Under the pieces are notes generated by a model. The model saw only the letters and a list, made by a program, of their open reading frames with translations. It did no database searches and had not been told where the DNA came from. Positions 19,365 through 30,492 of a DNA stretch of 64,000 nt are shown in pieces (within the stretch, counting starts at the first letter, position 1; the number at the start of each line of letters is the position of its first letter). The DNA lies in the NCBI RefSeq assembly GCF_029239295.1, contig NZ_JAQZBC010000003.1, positions 62,001-126,000 of the forward strand, written 5' to 3'. The stretch comes from Sphingomonas sp. GTDB taxonomy: Bacteria; Pseudomonadota; Alphaproteobacteria; Sphingomonadales; Sphingomonadaceae. The translations under genes and the position numbers were made by a program.

Positions 19365-20843
19365 TCACCTTCTCACTCCCTCAAGCATCAGCGCCGCCGT
19401 CGCTTTCGCGCTGCCAACGACGCCGGGGATACCAGCGCCCGGATGCGTACCGGCGCCCACAAAATACAAGTTCGAGATCTTATCGTCGCGATTGTGCACG
19501 CGGAAATACGCACTTTGCGTCAGCACCGGCTCAAGGCTGAACGCGCTGCCGAGATGCGCATTGAGATCACGTGAGAAATCGGCCGGCGTGTAGCTGAACT
19601 TGGTGACGATCCGATCGTGGATGTCAGGGATCAATCGGCGCCCGACCTCGTCCAGAATCCGCTTTTCAAGGATCGGCGCGACTCGGTCCCAATCCTCCGG
19701 GAACTTGCCCTGGTGAGGCACAGGCGCGAGCGCGTAAAAGGTCGAGCAGCCCTCTGGCGCCAGGCTCGGATCGGTCACCGTCGGATGGTGCAGGTAGAGC
19801 GAGAAATCCTCGCTCAGCACGCCATGATCGTAGATGTCGGCCAGCAGCCCCTTATAGCGCGGGCCGAACAGGATCATGTGGTGCGGGATACCCGGCCACG
19901 TTCCCTTGATCCCGAAATGGACGACGAACAGCGAGGGCGAATACTTCTTGCGCTCCAGCCGTGCGGCCGAACGCGCCGCAGAGCGCGAACTGCCCAGGAG
20001 ATCGCGATAGGTGTGGACGATGTCGCCGTTGGACGCGACCATTTCGGCTTCCTGCCGCCATCCGCTCTGCGTGCGAACGGCTGTGACCCGGTCGCCCAGC
20101 GTCTCGATCTCCGCGACCGGATCGTTCAACCGGATCGTGCCGCCCAACCGCTCGAACAGTGCGACCATACCCGCGACGAGACGATTGGTACCGCCCTGGG
20201 CGAACCAGACGCCGCCATCACGCTCCAGCTTGTGGATCAGCGCATAGATCGCGCTGGTCGTCATTGGATTGCCGCCGACGAGCAGCGTGTGGAAGGACAA
20301 GGCCTCACGCAGCTTCTCGCTCTTCACGAACGAGGAAACCATCGAATAGACCGAGCGCCACGCCTGGTATTTGGCCAGTGCAGGCGCCGCCTTGATCATC
20401 GAGGCAAAGTCGAGAAACGCGACATGGCCGAGCTTCTCATAGCCCTCGCGGTAGACGCCGGCGGAATATTCCAGAAAGCGCGCGTAGCCGGCGACATCAT
20501 CGGGATCGAGCTTGGCGATCTCGCCGCGCAGCACGGTGTCGTCGTTGGTGTAATCGAAGTTCGTGCCGTCGGGCCAGTTCAGCCGATAAAATGGCTTCAC
20601 CGGTTCTAGCGTGACGTCGCGCGCCATGTCCTGGCCGCTGAGCGCCCACAATTCGGCGAGACATGCCGGATCGGTGATGACGGTGGGGCCCGCATCAAAG
20701 GTGAAGCCATCACGCTGCCACACGTAAGCACGCCCGCCGGCCTTGTCGCGCGCCTCCACAACGGTGGTTTCGACGCCGGCCGACTGCAGGCGGATGGCAA
20801 GCGCAAGCCCGCCGAAGCCGGCGCCAATCACGATCGCGCGCAT
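19365..20843 (-). CDS. crtI: Phytoene desaturase
   Basis: VIGAGFGGLALAIRLQSAGVETTVVEARDKAGGRAYV; GAGTHPGAGIPGVVGSAKAT. Confidence 0.97.
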   Translation of the reverse strand: MRAIVIGAGFGGLALAIRLQSAGVETTVVEARDKAGGRAYVWQRDGFTFDAGPTVITDPACLAELWALSGQDMARDVTLEPVKPFYRLNWPDGTNFDYTNDDTVLRGEIAKLDPDDVAGYARFLEYSAGVYREGYEKLGHVAFLDFASMIKAAPALAKYQAWRSVYSMVSSFVKSEKLREALSFHTLLVGGNPMTTSAIYALIHKLERDGGVWFAQGGTNRLVAGMVALFERLGGTIRLNDPVAEIETLGDRVTAVRTQSGWRQEAEMVASNGDIVHTYRDLLGSSRSAARSAARLERKKYSPSLFVVHFGIKGTWPGIPHHMILFGPRYKGLLADIYDHGVLSEDFSLYLHHPTVTDPSLAPEGCSTFYALAPVPHQGKFPEDWDRVAPILEKRILDEVGRRLIPDIHDRIVTKFSYTPADFSRDLNAHLGSAFSLEPVLTQSAYFRVHNRDDKISNLYFVGAGTHPGAGIPGVVGSAKATAALMLEGVRR

Positions 20844-22009
20844 CAGTTCGCCTTTCGAATGACGCGCAGCGCGCGAAACAGCGGGACCGGGGGCTTTCCG
20901 GAAAGCACGCGCAGCTTGTCCTTGCGGGTCGAGCGCGCGGCATAGAAACGCGCGATCAGATTGGGGTGCAGGCGGTAAAAGCGTTCCAGCACCTTGTAGC
21001 GCCCGTCCGGCTCCGCCGCGCGGAACAGCATCGCATCGAGCATGCGGTAGAAGCGCCGCTCGTTCCAGCGCGCCTGGGCATAGTCATGGGTCAAGTCGTG
21101 CAGCCCTTCGCCACTTAGATCTGTCGCCTCTGCGATGCGGATGGCGAGCCGCACCGCATCTGGAAGGGAGTAACCCGTCGTGGGGTGAAAAAGTCCCGCC
21201 CGGGCACCGGCTTTGGCGACTTTCGCGCCGCCCCACCGCCAATAACCCTCGAAATCGCCGCCGATCACCACCGGAAGCGCACCCTTTTCCTCGCGCCCGG
21301 CGGGGGTCGCCGCCCATCCCTTCGCCTCTGCATAGACATCGATGCGGCGATTGAGCGCGCCGACGTTCAGCGTGGCGCTATCGCTGTAATAGGTGTCCTC
21401 GACGAATAATTGGGTCGGCGAAAAGGGCAGAAGATAGATGAAGCGGTAGCCATCGTGCTGAGTCACCGTGGCGTCCATCACCATCGGACGGGTGACGCCG
21501 TGCCCGGCGGGAATCTCCAGCAATCGCCCGACGAATTTCTGCCACCCCACCTCGAGCATCGACAGGTCGCCCGCGCCGCGCGCGTCGATCACGCCCTTCG
21601 CTTCGATCCGTTCGCCGTCGGCGAGGACGACGGCAGTCGGGCTGCAGGCAAGCACCTTGCGCCCGGTCATGATCGATTCGGGGGAAAGCGCCTTTCGCAC
21701 CACCTCATCAAGCCGTTCGGACTCGATCGAATAATAAGGCTGGTTGATCGTGCGTCCGTGCGCCGGGAAGGTCACGTCGTAACCGGGCCACGCGTGGCAG
21801 ACGAGCGGCGTCAGCAGCCAACGGTCTTCCCGCGACACATCGGTATCAAAAAACGACCAGAGGTGATTGCCGCCCAGCACGTCACCGCCCTCGACGATGC
21901 GCACCGAGATGTCGGGTCGACGCGCGGCGAGCGCCAGCGCAATGAGCCCGCCCGCCAGCCCGCCGCCGACAATGGCGAGATCGCATTCATGGGTAACCGG
22001 CATGATCAT
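20843..22009 (-). CDS. crtY: Lycopene beta-cyclase
   Basis: CDLAIVGGGLAGGLIALALAARRPDISVRIVEGGDVLGGNHLWSFF; ATGA overlap with crtI. Confidence 0.96.
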   Translation of the reverse strand: MIMPVTHECDLAIVGGGLAGGLIALALAARRPDISVRIVEGGDVLGGNHLWSFFDTDVSREDRWLLTPLVCHAWPGYDVTFPAHGRTINQPYYSIESERLDEVVRKALSPESIMTGRKVLACSPTAVVLADGERIEAKGVIDARGAGDLSMLEVGWQKFVGRLLEIPAGHGVTRPMVMDATVTQHDGYRFIYLLPFSPTQLFVEDTYYSDSATLNVGALNRRIDVYAEAKGWAATPAGREEKGALPVVIGGDFEGYWRWGGAKVAKAGARAGLFHPTTGYSLPDAVRLAIRIAEATDLSGEGLHDLTHDYAQARWNERRFYRMLDAMLFRAAEPDGRYKVLERFYRLHPNLIARFYAARSTRKDKLRVLSGKPPVPLFRALRVIRKAN

Positions 22010-22143
22010 CGCGTAGCGGATCACCAAGGAAACCGGAAGCGTGGATCGCGGCAACGGGCGGGTGATCGCGCCGTACCTCGCCCGCCTCGGGAGCCGGGGA
22101 TGATCGCTTCCCCCCACTGCCCCGAAGCCGTACAAGACGAGCC

Positions 22144-22950
22144 ATGTCGATCGTGCTGGCCATTATCCTTTCCGCCCTGGCGATGACGTTGATCGTCGGG
22201 GTGCGGTACCTGATCACCAGCGGCGCGTTCGCCATGGCGACGCGGGCCAAGCACCCCAACCTGTACGCCGGCCTCGATCCGCAAATCCGCCGCGAGATAT
22301 GGTGGAGCCTGGCGTCAGCCGCGATCTACGGCGTCCCCGCGGGGATCGTCGCCTGGGGATGGCAGAACCGCGGCTGGACGCAGATCTACGACACCCTCCA
22401 CGCCTATCCGCTGTGGTATTTGCCGGTGTCGGTGCTGCTGTACCTCTTTGCCCATGACACCTGGTTCTATTGGACCCATCGCTGGATGCACCAGCCGCGT
22501 GCCTTTCGCATCGCGCATGCGGTCCATCACGCCAGCCGGCCACCGACCGCGTGGGCGGCAATGGCATTTCACCCGATCGAGGCGCTGACCGGGGCTGTGG
22601 TAATTCCGCTACTCGTGTTCCTCATTCCGATCCACGTTGGTGCACTTGGACTGGTTCTGACGATCATGACAGTTATGGGTGTGACCAATCACATGGGCTG
22701 GGAGATTTTCCCCCGGTTCATGTGGCGCGGCCCAGTGGGTGCATGGCTGATCACGGCGAGCCATCATCAGCGGCATCATGAGCGTTACGGGTGTAATTAT
22801 GGTTTGTATTTCCGCTTCTGGGATCGCGTTTGCGGGACCGACGAGGGCCTCGGCGATTTCGCGCGCAGCCATGAGCGGAGCCGGACGCGCGCTGCTGCTG
22901 GCGTTGGGAGCGGGAACGCTGATCGGAGCGGCGCCAATCGCCCGACTTGA
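22144..22950 (+). CDS. Sterol desaturase / fatty acid hydroxylase superfamily protein
   Basis: HDTWFYWTHRWMH, AHAVHHAS, SHHQRHHERYGCNYGLYFRFWDRVCGT histidine clusters. Confidence 0.93.
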   Translation: MSIVLAIILSALAMTLIVGVRYLITSGAFAMATRAKHPNLYAGLDPQIRREIWWSLASAAIYGVPAGIVAWGWQNRGWTQIYDTLHAYPLWYLPVSVLLYLFAHDTWFYWTHRWMHQPRAFRIAHAVHHASRPPTAWAAMAFHPIEALTGAVVIPLLVFLIPIHVGALGLVLTIMTVMGVTNHMGWEIFPRFMWRGPVGAWLITASHHQRHHERYGCNYGLYFRFWDRVCGTDEGLGDFARSHERSRTRAAAGVGSGNADRSGANRPT

Positions 22951-23305
22951 TGTCGGGTTCGATTCCGTGCGCTCTACCAAGGGCACGCTGCGCATCTGCG
23001 TGACCGGCGACCCGGCCAACTTCCCCGATTGCGTCGACGACACCAATGCCATGACCCGTTCCGTTCCGGCCGAGATCAGGAAGGTGCGGTTCGAGGGGGT
23101 GCCCTATGGCGACTATGCCGTGGCGGTGATCCACGACGAGAACAACAATGCCAAGCTGGACACCTTTGCCGGTATCCCGCGCGAGGGTTTTGGCTTCTCG
23201 CGCAATCCGCCGATCCGCTTCGGCCCGCCCAAGTTCGACGCGGCACGTTTCAGCATCAAGGATGATGCGGAAAAGCAACAGGTGAAGATGCGTTACATTC
23301 TGTAA
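22871..23305 (+). CDS. DUF2141 domain protein
   Basis: FEGVPYGDYAVAVIHDENNNAKLDTFAGIPREGFGFSRNP. Confidence 0.9.
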   Translation: MSGAGRALLLALGAGTLIGAAPIARLDVGFDSVRSTKGTLRICVTGDPANFPDCVDDTNAMTRSVPAEIRKVRFEGVPYGDYAVAVIHDENNNAKLDTFAGIPREGFGFSRNPPIRFGPPKFDAARFSIKDDAEKQQVKMRYIL

Positions 23306-23368
23306 ACGTCGTGGCGGAGCCAAATTGCTACGCGAGTGTTTCGAAGCCGACCATCAGGGGACGCATTC

Positions 23369-24241
23369 GTGACCGCCAAATACCTCTTCAGCCTTGCCGC
23401 CGCCGTTTCCATGCTCCCCACCCTCGCCGCGGCACAGGATAGCGCGCCGGCGCAGGACCCTGCCGCAGCGCTGGCCGATCAGGCCGGTGGCGATTCGATC
23501 ACCGTCGGGCTGGGCGCCGGCTACATGCCGGATTACGAAGGCTCGAATGATTATCAGTTCACGCCCGTCCCGGGTTTAATCGGATCGGTCAGCGGGATCA
23601 ACTTCCAGGTGGTCGGCAACCGCGCCAACGCGGACCTGATCCCCAGCCAGCCAGGGCCGAGCTGGGATTTCCAAGCCGGTCCGATCGGCGTGCTGAACTT
23701 CATGCGCACCAAGCGGTCGAGCATTGATGATCCGCGGGTGCGCGCGCTGGGCAACCGGGCGACGGCGCTGGAACTCGGCGGCTTTGTCGGCGTCGGTAAA
23801 ACGGGCGTTATCACGAGCCCGTATGACAAGATCTCCCTGTCGGTCAGCTATCGCCATGACGTCACCGGCGTTCACAAGAGCGGCATCTGGCAGCCGACGA
23901 TCAACTATTTCACCCCCTTGTCGACCAAGGCGGCGGTAGCGCTGTTCGGTTCGGCCGAGCGTGTCGAAACCGGCTATCTGCGCACCTATTTTGATGTTGC
24001 GCCGAGCCAGGTGGCGGCGAGCGGCCTGCCCGCGTTTCGTGGGCGCGGCGGCTGGAAGAGCTGGACGGTCGGTGCCGTCGGCACGCATTCGCTGACCGGT
24101 GACCTGCTGAGCGGCTTCAAGGTTGTCGGCGGTGTCACGTATCGCAAGCTGATCAATGACGTGGGTGACAGCCCGATCGTCAGCATTGCCGGTTCGCGCA
24201 ACCAGTGGCTGGGCGTGCTGGGGCTGGCCTACACGTTCTAA
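23369..24241 (+). CDS. MipA/OmpV family outer-membrane protein
   Basis: GLGAGYMPDYEGSNDYQFTPVPGLIG; terminal aromatic ...LGLAYTF. Confidence 0.9.
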   Translation: MTAKYLFSLAAAVSMLPTLAAAQDSAPAQDPAAALADQAGGDSITVGLGAGYMPDYEGSNDYQFTPVPGLIGSVSGINFQVVGNRANADLIPSQPGPSWDFQAGPIGVLNFMRTKRSSIDDPRVRALGNRATALELGGFVGVGKTGVITSPYDKISLSVSYRHDVTGVHKSGIWQPTINYFTPLSTKAAVALFGSAERVETGYLRTYFDVAPSQVAASGLPAFRGRGGWKSWTVGAVGTHSLTGDLLSGFKVVGGVTYRKLINDVGDSPIVSIAGSRNQWLGVLGLAYTF

Positions 24242-24303
24242 AAATCGCGCCGGACGATCCGCCGCCCGTTGATCCGCCGTGCTTGGTGGGGCAAAGGACG
24301 GGG

Positions 24304-24966
24304 ATGGTTCACCTTTCGTTCGGCGGGCACGATTTGATGCCCCTGCACCAGGGTGCGCTGTTCTGGCCGGCGCGGCGCGCCTTGCTGGTGGCTGACCTGC
24401 ACCTCGAAAAGGCGAGCTGGTTCGCTCGATCGGGGCAGATGCTGCCGCCTTATGACAGCTTCGCCACGCTGGCCGACCTGATCGCGCTGATCGACGATAC
24501 CGGCGCGCAGGAGGTCTGGTGCCTCGGCGACAGCTTCCATGACCCAGAGGGCTGCGCCCGGCTGCCGGAGCGCGCGCAGAATATGTTGCGCTCGCTGACC
24601 GCCACGACGCGCTGGACGTGGATTACCGGCAACCACGATCCGCACGGTGTTGATCGTTGCGGTGGCGGGGTAGTCGACGAGGCCGTGGTCGACGGCCTGG
24701 TGCTGCGGCACGAGGCGACAGCGAGCGAGACGCGGCCGGAAGTGTCGGGCCATTATCATCCGAAGTTGCGGATCCGGGTTCGCGGCAAGCTGGTGTCCCG
24801 TCGCTGCTTCGTCGCGGCGAGCCACAAGCTGATCCTGCCCGCTTTTGGCGCGCTGACCGGGGGATTGGACGTCGACCATCCGGAGATCGTCCGGGCGGTC
24901 GGGCGACCGGCACAGGCGCTCATTCCGATCGAGGATCGCCTGCTTCGTTTCCCACTGGCGGCGTAG
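24304..24966 (+). CDS. pdeM: Ligase-associated DNA damage response endonuclease PdeM
   Basis: ALLVADLHLEKASWFARSGQMLPPYDS, CLGDSFHD, WITGNHDPH metallophosphoesterase motifs. Confidence 0.92.
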   Translation: MVHLSFGGHDLMPLHQGALFWPARRALLVADLHLEKASWFARSGQMLPPYDSFATLADLIALIDDTGAQEVWCLGDSFHDPEGCARLPERAQNMLRSLTATTRWTWITGNHDPHGVDRCGGGVVDEAVVDGLVLRHEATASETRPEVSGHYHPKLRIRVRGKLVSRRCFVAASHKLILPAFGALTGGLDVDHPEIVRAVGRPAQALIPIEDRLLRFPLAA

Positions 24967-25927
24967 GCACGCCGGTCGCGAAACGCGCGACGCTGGCACT
25001 GATCAGGCGAACCAGGTCCACCTGCCCGCCTGTACGGGTCTTCGCGAACAGGCGCTTGGAATAATTGCGCGCTGTCTCGATCGTCAGACCCAATCGCGTC
25101 GCGGACTCGGACAAGCTGGCTCCCCCTGCGATAGCCGCAGCCAAGCGTGCCTCGCTGCCGGTGAGGCCAAACAAGGCGGCAAGCAGCCCAGGTTGCGGGC
25201 CATCGACCCTGGGACGTCCGAGCGCGATCAGACCTATCGCCGCGGGTGCCGGAGCCAACCCGGCGTGTACGGGGAGCACAGGCACCAGCAGCATTGCCTG
25301 GCCCGGTTCCGGCCCCAAATGGACGATCCGCGGTGCTTGATCGGCCATGCACGCGATGGCGTCGGCCGCAAACTGCCTCGCTGTGGCCCGGCGGCTCTCC
25401 AACAGCGGCTCGGCGCTGGACGACGCCGCAAGAATGCGTCCATCAGCGGCAAAGGCCATCCAGCCGGTGCGACTGGCACCCAGCGCCTGTTCGGCGATCG
25501 CCGCGCGGCTTGCCGCATCGTCGAGCGTCGCGCGGGTGCGCAGCGCGATGGCGAGATGCGGTGCGAGACGCGCGAGCAAGGCGCCGTCGGCGGCGGTGAA
25601 ATCGGCGTGGTCACGGCGGATGACCAGCACCGCAGCCGCCCCGCCGGGTTCGTCGACCCGGATGAGGCGCGAATTGCCCTCCCCCTCGTCGGTATAGACG
25701 CGGTGCGGACGCAGCGTGATAAGGCGATCCTGATCCAACGCCGGATGCGGGCCCAGGTGGTTAAGCCAGTGCCACGGCGCGGTGCCACTCCTAACCACCA
25801 ATCCGACCGCATCAGCTCTCACCCGGCGCCGCAAGCGCTGGAGGAAAAGCGTGAAGGGCGCGGCTTCGTGCGCGCCGTCGTGCAGCGGGAGCAGAAGATC
25901 AGTTTCGTCAGGCCGCGTCATTGCCAT
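24920..25927 (-). CDS. LuxR-type HTH transcriptional regulator
   Basis: C-terminal [55 protein letters not shown]. Confidence 0.9.
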   Translation of the reverse strand: MAMTRPDETDLLLPLHDGAHEAAPFTLFLQRLRRRVRADAVGLVVRSGTAPWHWLNHLGPHPALDQDRLITLRPHRVYTDEGEGNSRLIRVDEPGGAAAVLVIRRDHADFTAADGALLARLAPHLAIALRTRATLDDAASRAAIAEQALGASRTGWMAFAADGRILAASSSAEPLLESRRATARQFAADAIACMADQAPRIVHLGPEPGQAMLLVPVLPVHAGLAPAPAAIGLIALGRPRVDGPQPGLLAALFGLTGSEARLAAAIAGGASLSESATRLGLTIETARNYSKRLFAKTRTGGQVDLVRLISASVARFATGVPTPPVGNEAGDPRSE

Positions 25928-25935
25928 CGCGACAC

Positions 25936-25951
25936 CCTCCCATATGGGAGG
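25936..25951. promoter_or_regulatory. 16-bp palindrome in divergent LuxR/cysD promoter
   Basis: CCTCCCATATGGGAGG, perfect dyad 8 nt upstream of the regulator start codon. Confidence 0.5.
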
Positions 25952-26019
25952 TGCCGTGTCACCCGAGCATTGCCATGTTCCAGATCAGCCATCGAGAAAT
26001 GGCGGCGGGGAAGGCATTC

Positions 26020-26925
26020 ATGGCGCGAACACTGACTCACCTCGAGCGGCTTGAGGCTGAATCGATCCATATCATGCGCGAGGTCGTAGCCGAGAGCGAG
26101 CGGCCGGTGATGCTTTACTCCGTCGGCAAGGATTCAGCGGTGATGCTGCATCTGGCGCGCAAGGCCTTCTACCCTGCGCCGCCTCCCTTTCCGCTGCTGC
26201 ACGTCGATACCACGTGGAAGTTCAAAGCGATGTACGATCTGCGCGATCGCATGGCGCGGGAAAGCGGGATGCAGTTGCTGGTGCATCGTAATCCGGAGGC
26301 GCAAGCGCGTGGGATCAACCCGTTCGATCACGGCCCGCGGCACACCGACATGTGGAAGACCGAGGGGCTGAAGCAGGCGCTGGACCAATACGGCTTTGAT
26401 GTCGCGTTCGGCGGCGCCCGCCGCGACGAGGAGAAGAGCCGTGCCAAGGAGCGGGTATTTTCCTTCCGCTCGGCCAATCATCGGTGGGATCCGAAGAACC
26501 AGCGGCCCGAACTCTGGAACCTCTACAACGCCCGTAAGTCGCGCGGTGAGTCGATCCGCGTATTTCCGATCTCCAATTGGACCGAGCTGGATATCTGGCA
26601 ATATATCCAGCTGAACGACATCCCCATCGTCCCGCTGTATTTCGCCGACCGGCGCCCCACCGTTGAGCGCGACGGGCTGCTGCTGATGGTCGACGATGAT
26701 CGCTTTCCACTGCGTGACGGCGAAGTGCCGGTTGAGCGATCGATCCGGTTCCGCACTTTGGGTTGCTACCCCCTGACTGGCGCAATCGAGAGCGAGGCCG
26801 CGACGCTGGCCGAAGTGATCCAGGAAATGCTGCTCACCACCACCAGCGAGCGTCAGGGTCGTGCGATCGACCGAGACGGCGGCGCTGCCAGCATGGAGAA
26901 GAAGAAGCAGGAGGGGTATTTCTGA
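26020..26925 (+). CDS. cysD: Sulfate adenylyltransferase subunit 2
   Basis: [46 protein letters not shown]. Confidence 0.98.
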   Translation: MARTLTHLERLEAESIHIMREVVAESERPVMLYSVGKDSAVMLHLARKAFYPAPPPFPLLHVDTTWKFKAMYDLRDRMARESGMQLLVHRNPEAQARGINPFDHGPRHTDMWKTEGLKQALDQYGFDVAFGGARRDEEKSRAKERVFSFRSANHRWDPKNQRPELWNLYNARKSRGESIRVFPISNWTELDIWQYIQLNDIPIVPLYFADRRPTVERDGLLLMVDDDRFPLRDGEVPVERSIRFRTLGCYPLTGAIESEAATLAEVIQEMLLTTTSERQGRAIDRDGGAASMEKKKQEGYF

Positions 26926-28847
26926 TGGCGTCGAACAGCATCACGCCACCAGAGTCATCCTATCAGGCCGATCGCCTGATCGCGGAGGATATCGACGCCT
27001 ATCTGACGCAGCATCAGCACAAGTCACTGCTGCGCTTCATCACCTGCGGTTCGGTGGATGACGGCAAGTCGACGCTGATCGGACGACTGCTGTACGATTC
27101 GAAGATGATCTTCGAGGATCAGCTGGCGGCGCTGGAAAAGGACTCGCGCACTGCCGGCACCCAGGGCCAAGCGATCGATTTCGCGCTGCTGGTCGACGGG
27201 CTGGCCGCTGAGCGCGAACAGGGCATCACTATCGACGTCGCCTATCGCTTCTTCGCCACCGAGAAACGCAAGTTCATCGTCGCCGACACGCCGGGGCACG
27301 AACAATATACTCGCAACATGGTGACCGGCGCGTCGACCGCCGACCTGGCGGTGATCCTGGTGGATGCGCGAAAGGGTGTGCTGACCCAGACCAAGCGCCA
27401 CTCCTATCTCGCTCATTTGATTGGCATCCGCCATCTGGTGCTTGCGGTGAACAAGATGGATCTGGTGGGTTATGATCAATCGGTATTCGATGCGATCGTC
27501 GCTGATTACGCGGCCTTCGCCGCCACGATCGGGCTGCCGGAAGTCACTGCCATTCCGATCTCCGGTTTCCGCGGCGACAATATCACCGGCCCCTCGCCCG
27601 AGACGCCGTGGTATGACGGGCCTTCGCTAATCGCGCATCTGGAAGCAGTGCCGATTGATGCCGATGCCGATCAGGCGCGTCCCTTCCGCCTGCCCGTGCA
27701 ATGGGTGAACCGACCCAACCTCGACTTCCGCGGCTTTGCCGGACAGGTAGCGGCGGGCATGATCCGGCCGGGTGATCCGGTGCGACTACTTCCTTCGGGC
27801 AAGACGTCGACTGTTGCCCGCATCGTCGCACTGGAAGGCGATCTCGATCAGGCGGTGGCGGGACAATCGGTGACGGTAACCCTGGCGGATGAGGTGGATT
27901 GTTCACGCGGCGACGTAATCGCTGCCGCCGGCGATCCGCCGCAGGTCGCCGACCAGTTCGAGGCGACGATCGTCTGGATGGCCGAGGAGGATATGCTGCC
28001 CGGACGTGCCTATTGGCTGAAGCTGGGCACGCAGATGGTGAGTGCGACTGTCCAGGCGCCCAAATATCAGGTCAACGTCAACACGCTGGAGCAGCTGGCC
28101 GCCAAGACGCTGGATCTGAATGCGATCGGTGTCGCCAACCTGTCTACCGACAAGCCGCTGGTGTTCGAACCATATGCCGACAGCCGGACGCTGGGTGGGT
28201 TCATCCTGATCGACAAGCTGAGCAATGCGACCGTCGCGGCGGGGATGCTGCATTTCAGCCTGCGGCGATCGCAGAACATCCACTGGCAGCCGACCGACAT
28301 CGGTCGGGAGACGCTGGCGGCGCTGAAGAACCAGAAGCCGGTGGTGCTTTGGTTCACGGGCCTTTCCGGTGCAGGCAAATCGACCATCGCCAACATGGTC
28401 GAAAAGAAACTGGTGCGGATGAACCGCCACACCTTCCTGCTGGACGGCGACAATGTGCGTCACGGGTTGAACAAGGACCTGGGGTTCACCGATGCCGATC
28501 GGGTGGAGAACATTCGGCGCGTAGGCGAAGTGGCACGGCTGATGACCGACGCCGGGCTGATCGTCGTCACCGCCTTCATCTCCCCCTTCCGGGCGGAGCG
28601 CGAAATGGTTCGCCAGATGATGCAGCCAGGCGAGTTCATCGAGGTGCACATCGATACACCGCTCGCTGAGGCGGAGCGTCGCGACGTGAAGGGCCTGTAT
28701 GCCAAGGCGCGGGCCGGGCAGCTCGCGAACTTCACCGGCATCGACAGCCCCTATGAACCGCCGGAGGATCCCGAGATCCGCATCGACACCACGGCCATGA
28801 CACCCGAAGAAGCGGCTGACCTCATCATCGCCAGGATCATCCCGTGA
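26925..28847 (+). CDS. cysN: Bifunctional sulfate adenylyltransferase subunit 1 / adenylylsulfate kinase
   Basis: EF-Tu-like GTPase ([32 protein letters not shown]) fused to APS kinase ([18 protein letters not shown]). Confidence 0.98.
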   Translation: MASNSITPPESSYQADRLIAEDIDAYLTQHQHKSLLRFITCGSVDDGKSTLIGRLLYDSKMIFEDQLAALEKDSRTAGTQGQAIDFALLVDGLAAEREQGITIDVAYRFFATEKRKFIVADTPGHEQYTRNMVTGASTADLAVILVDARKGVLTQTKRHSYLAHLIGIRHLVLAVNKMDLVGYDQSVFDAIVADYAAFAATIGLPEVTAIPISGFRGDNITGPSPETPWYDGPSLIAHLEAVPIDADADQARPFRLPVQWVNRPNLDFRGFAGQVAAGMIRPGDPVRLLPSGKTSTVARIVALEGDLDQAVAGQSVTVTLADEVDCSRGDVIAAAGDPPQVADQFEATIVWMAEEDMLPGRAYWLKLGTQMVSATVQAPKYQVNVNTLEQLAAKTLDLNAIGVANLSTDKPLVFEPYADSRTLGGFILIDKLSNATVAAGMLHFSLRRSQNIHWQPTDIGRETLAALKNQKPVVLWFTGLSGAGKSTIANMVEKKLVRMNRHTFLLDGDNVRHGLNKDLGFTDADRVENIRRVGEVARLMTDAGLIVVTAFISPFRAEREMVRQMMQPGEFIEVHIDTPLAEAERRDVKGLYAKARAGQLANFTGIDSPYEPPEDPEIRIDTTAMTPEEAADLIIARIIP

Positions 28848-29626
28848 CCGATACTGCCGTGAACACCGCCGCCCGGCCGAACACCGCGATGTCTGATGCG
28901 GCGCTGGCCGCTCACCTGGCCGAGACCGCGGGGCAGATCCTTCTGGCCGTGCGGAGCGCCACGGTGTTCAGCCCCCAGGCGCTGGGCAAGGCCGGGGATC
29001 AGACGGCAAACCAGTTCCTGGTACAGGCGATCCGCCACGCGCGCCCAGACGACGGCCTGCTGTCTGAAGAGATGAGCTGCGATGGCGAGCGGCTGGCCAA
29101 GCGGCGCACCTGGATTGTCGATCCGGTCGACGGCACGCGCGAATATGGCGAGGCGCGGCACGATTGGGCGGTACATGTCGCGTTGGCGATCGACGGTGTG
29201 GCGGCGATCGGCGCCGTGGCGCTGCCGGACGCGGGGCTGGTGCTGCGGTCCGACGAGCCCTGCCCTGTACCGCCCCCGGCCTCCCCTTTGCGGATGCTGG
29301 TCAGCCGGACACGCCCCGCACCAGAAGCAGTGGCAGTGGCAGAGCGGCTAGGCGCGACGCTGGTGCCGATGGGGTCAGCCGGCGCCAAGGCGATGGCCGT
29401 GGTGCGCGGCGAAGCGGATATCTACCTGCATTCCGGCGGGCAATATGAGTGGGATTCGGCCGCACCCGTGGCGGTTGCGGGTGCTTTCGGCCTCCATTGT
29501 TCGCGCATCGACGGCAGCCCGCTGCGCTACAATCAGGAAGACGTTTATCTGCCCGACTTGCTGATCTGCCCGAAAGAGCTGGCCGATCAGGTCTTGGCGC
29601 TCGTCCGCGAGATGAAGGCCAGCTGA
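28844..29626 (+). CDS. cysQ: 3'(2'),5'-bisphosphate nucleotidase
   Basis: Inositol-phosphatase fold: [36 protein letters not shown]. Confidence 0.92.
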   Translation: MTDTAVNTAARPNTAMSDAALAAHLAETAGQILLAVRSATVFSPQALGKAGDQTANQFLVQAIRHARPDDGLLSEEMSCDGERLAKRRTWIVDPVDGTREYGEARHDWAVHVALAIDGVAAIGAVALPDAGLVLRSDEPCPVPPPASPLRMLVSRTRPAPEAVAVAERLGATLVPMGSAGAKAMAVVRGEADIYLHSGGQYEWDSAAPVAVAGAFGLHCSRIDGSPLRYNQEDVYLPDLLICPKELADQVLALVREMKAS

Positions 29627-29669
29627 GCCGCCCCCCGCTTCCGAGTGAAGCGGAGGAGCGGCTGGCCAA

Positions 29670-30371
29670 TTACTTCAAATGCTCGGCAAAGAAATCGGCG
29701 GTGCGCTGGTCAGCCAGGTCGGCCGCTGCTGGCGAGCGGCGATCGCCCATCTCGGTTGCGAAGCCGTGATCCTCCCCGGGATAATCATACAGCGTGACCT
29801 TCGGATGATCGTCCAGCCCCTCGTGCATCTTCTGCTGAGTGGCCTTGTCGACGAAGCCATCCTCGCCCGCGATGTGAAGGAGCACCGGGTTCGCGATGGC
29901 ATGCTTCTCACCCAGCAGGCCATCGATACCGACGCCATAATAACCGACACTGGCGTCGATATCGGTGCGGCAAGCGGTCATGAACGCGAGGCGGCCGCCA
30001 AGGCAGTAGCCCACGGCTCCGATTTTACCCGACCCGCCGAGCAATGCGCGCGTCGCGTGGATGGTCGCCTCGATATCGCGGATACCGGCGTCCTGATCGA
30101 ACTTGCCGAACAGGTCGAGGCCGCGCTGCAGCTCCTCGGGCACGTCGGGATTCAGCTCGACGCCGGGGGCGATCCGCCAGAACAGATCGGGCGCTATGGC
30201 CAGATAACCCTGCTCAGCCAGGCGATCGCACTTCTGCCGAATGCCCGGATTCACCCCGAACACTTCCTGAATGACGATGATGGCAGCCGTCGGCGCACCG
30301 GCAGGATCGGCGCGATACGCCTTGAAGCTGCCTTCGCCGTTCAGCGCGGCGATATCGATCATCTGACCCAT
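29670..30371 (-). CDS. Dienelactone hydrolase family protein
   Basis: IVIQEVFGVNPGIRQKCDRLAEQGYLAIAPDLFWR, GAVGYCLGGRLAF, YPGEDHGF. Confidence 0.95.
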   Translation of the reverse strand: MGQMIDIAALNGEGSFKAYRADPAGAPTAAIIVIQEVFGVNPGIRQKCDRLAEQGYLAIAPDLFWRIAPGVELNPDVPEELQRGLDLFGKFDQDAGIRDIEATIHATRALLGGSGKIGAVGYCLGGRLAFMTACRTDIDASVGYYGVGIDGLLGEKHAIANPVLLHIAGEDGFVDKATQQKMHEGLDDHPKVTLYDYPGEDHGFATEMGDRRSPAAADLADQRTADFFAEHLK

Positions 30372-30492
30372 GGAAATCCTTCTCCTTATGATGTTGCCCG
30401 CTGCGCGGTTGCGACGGCAGCGGCATAGCGGGCATAGATGGATGCGCGGTGACGCTATCGCTCCCCGCAGCACGGCTCAAGGGAAGGTGGCC

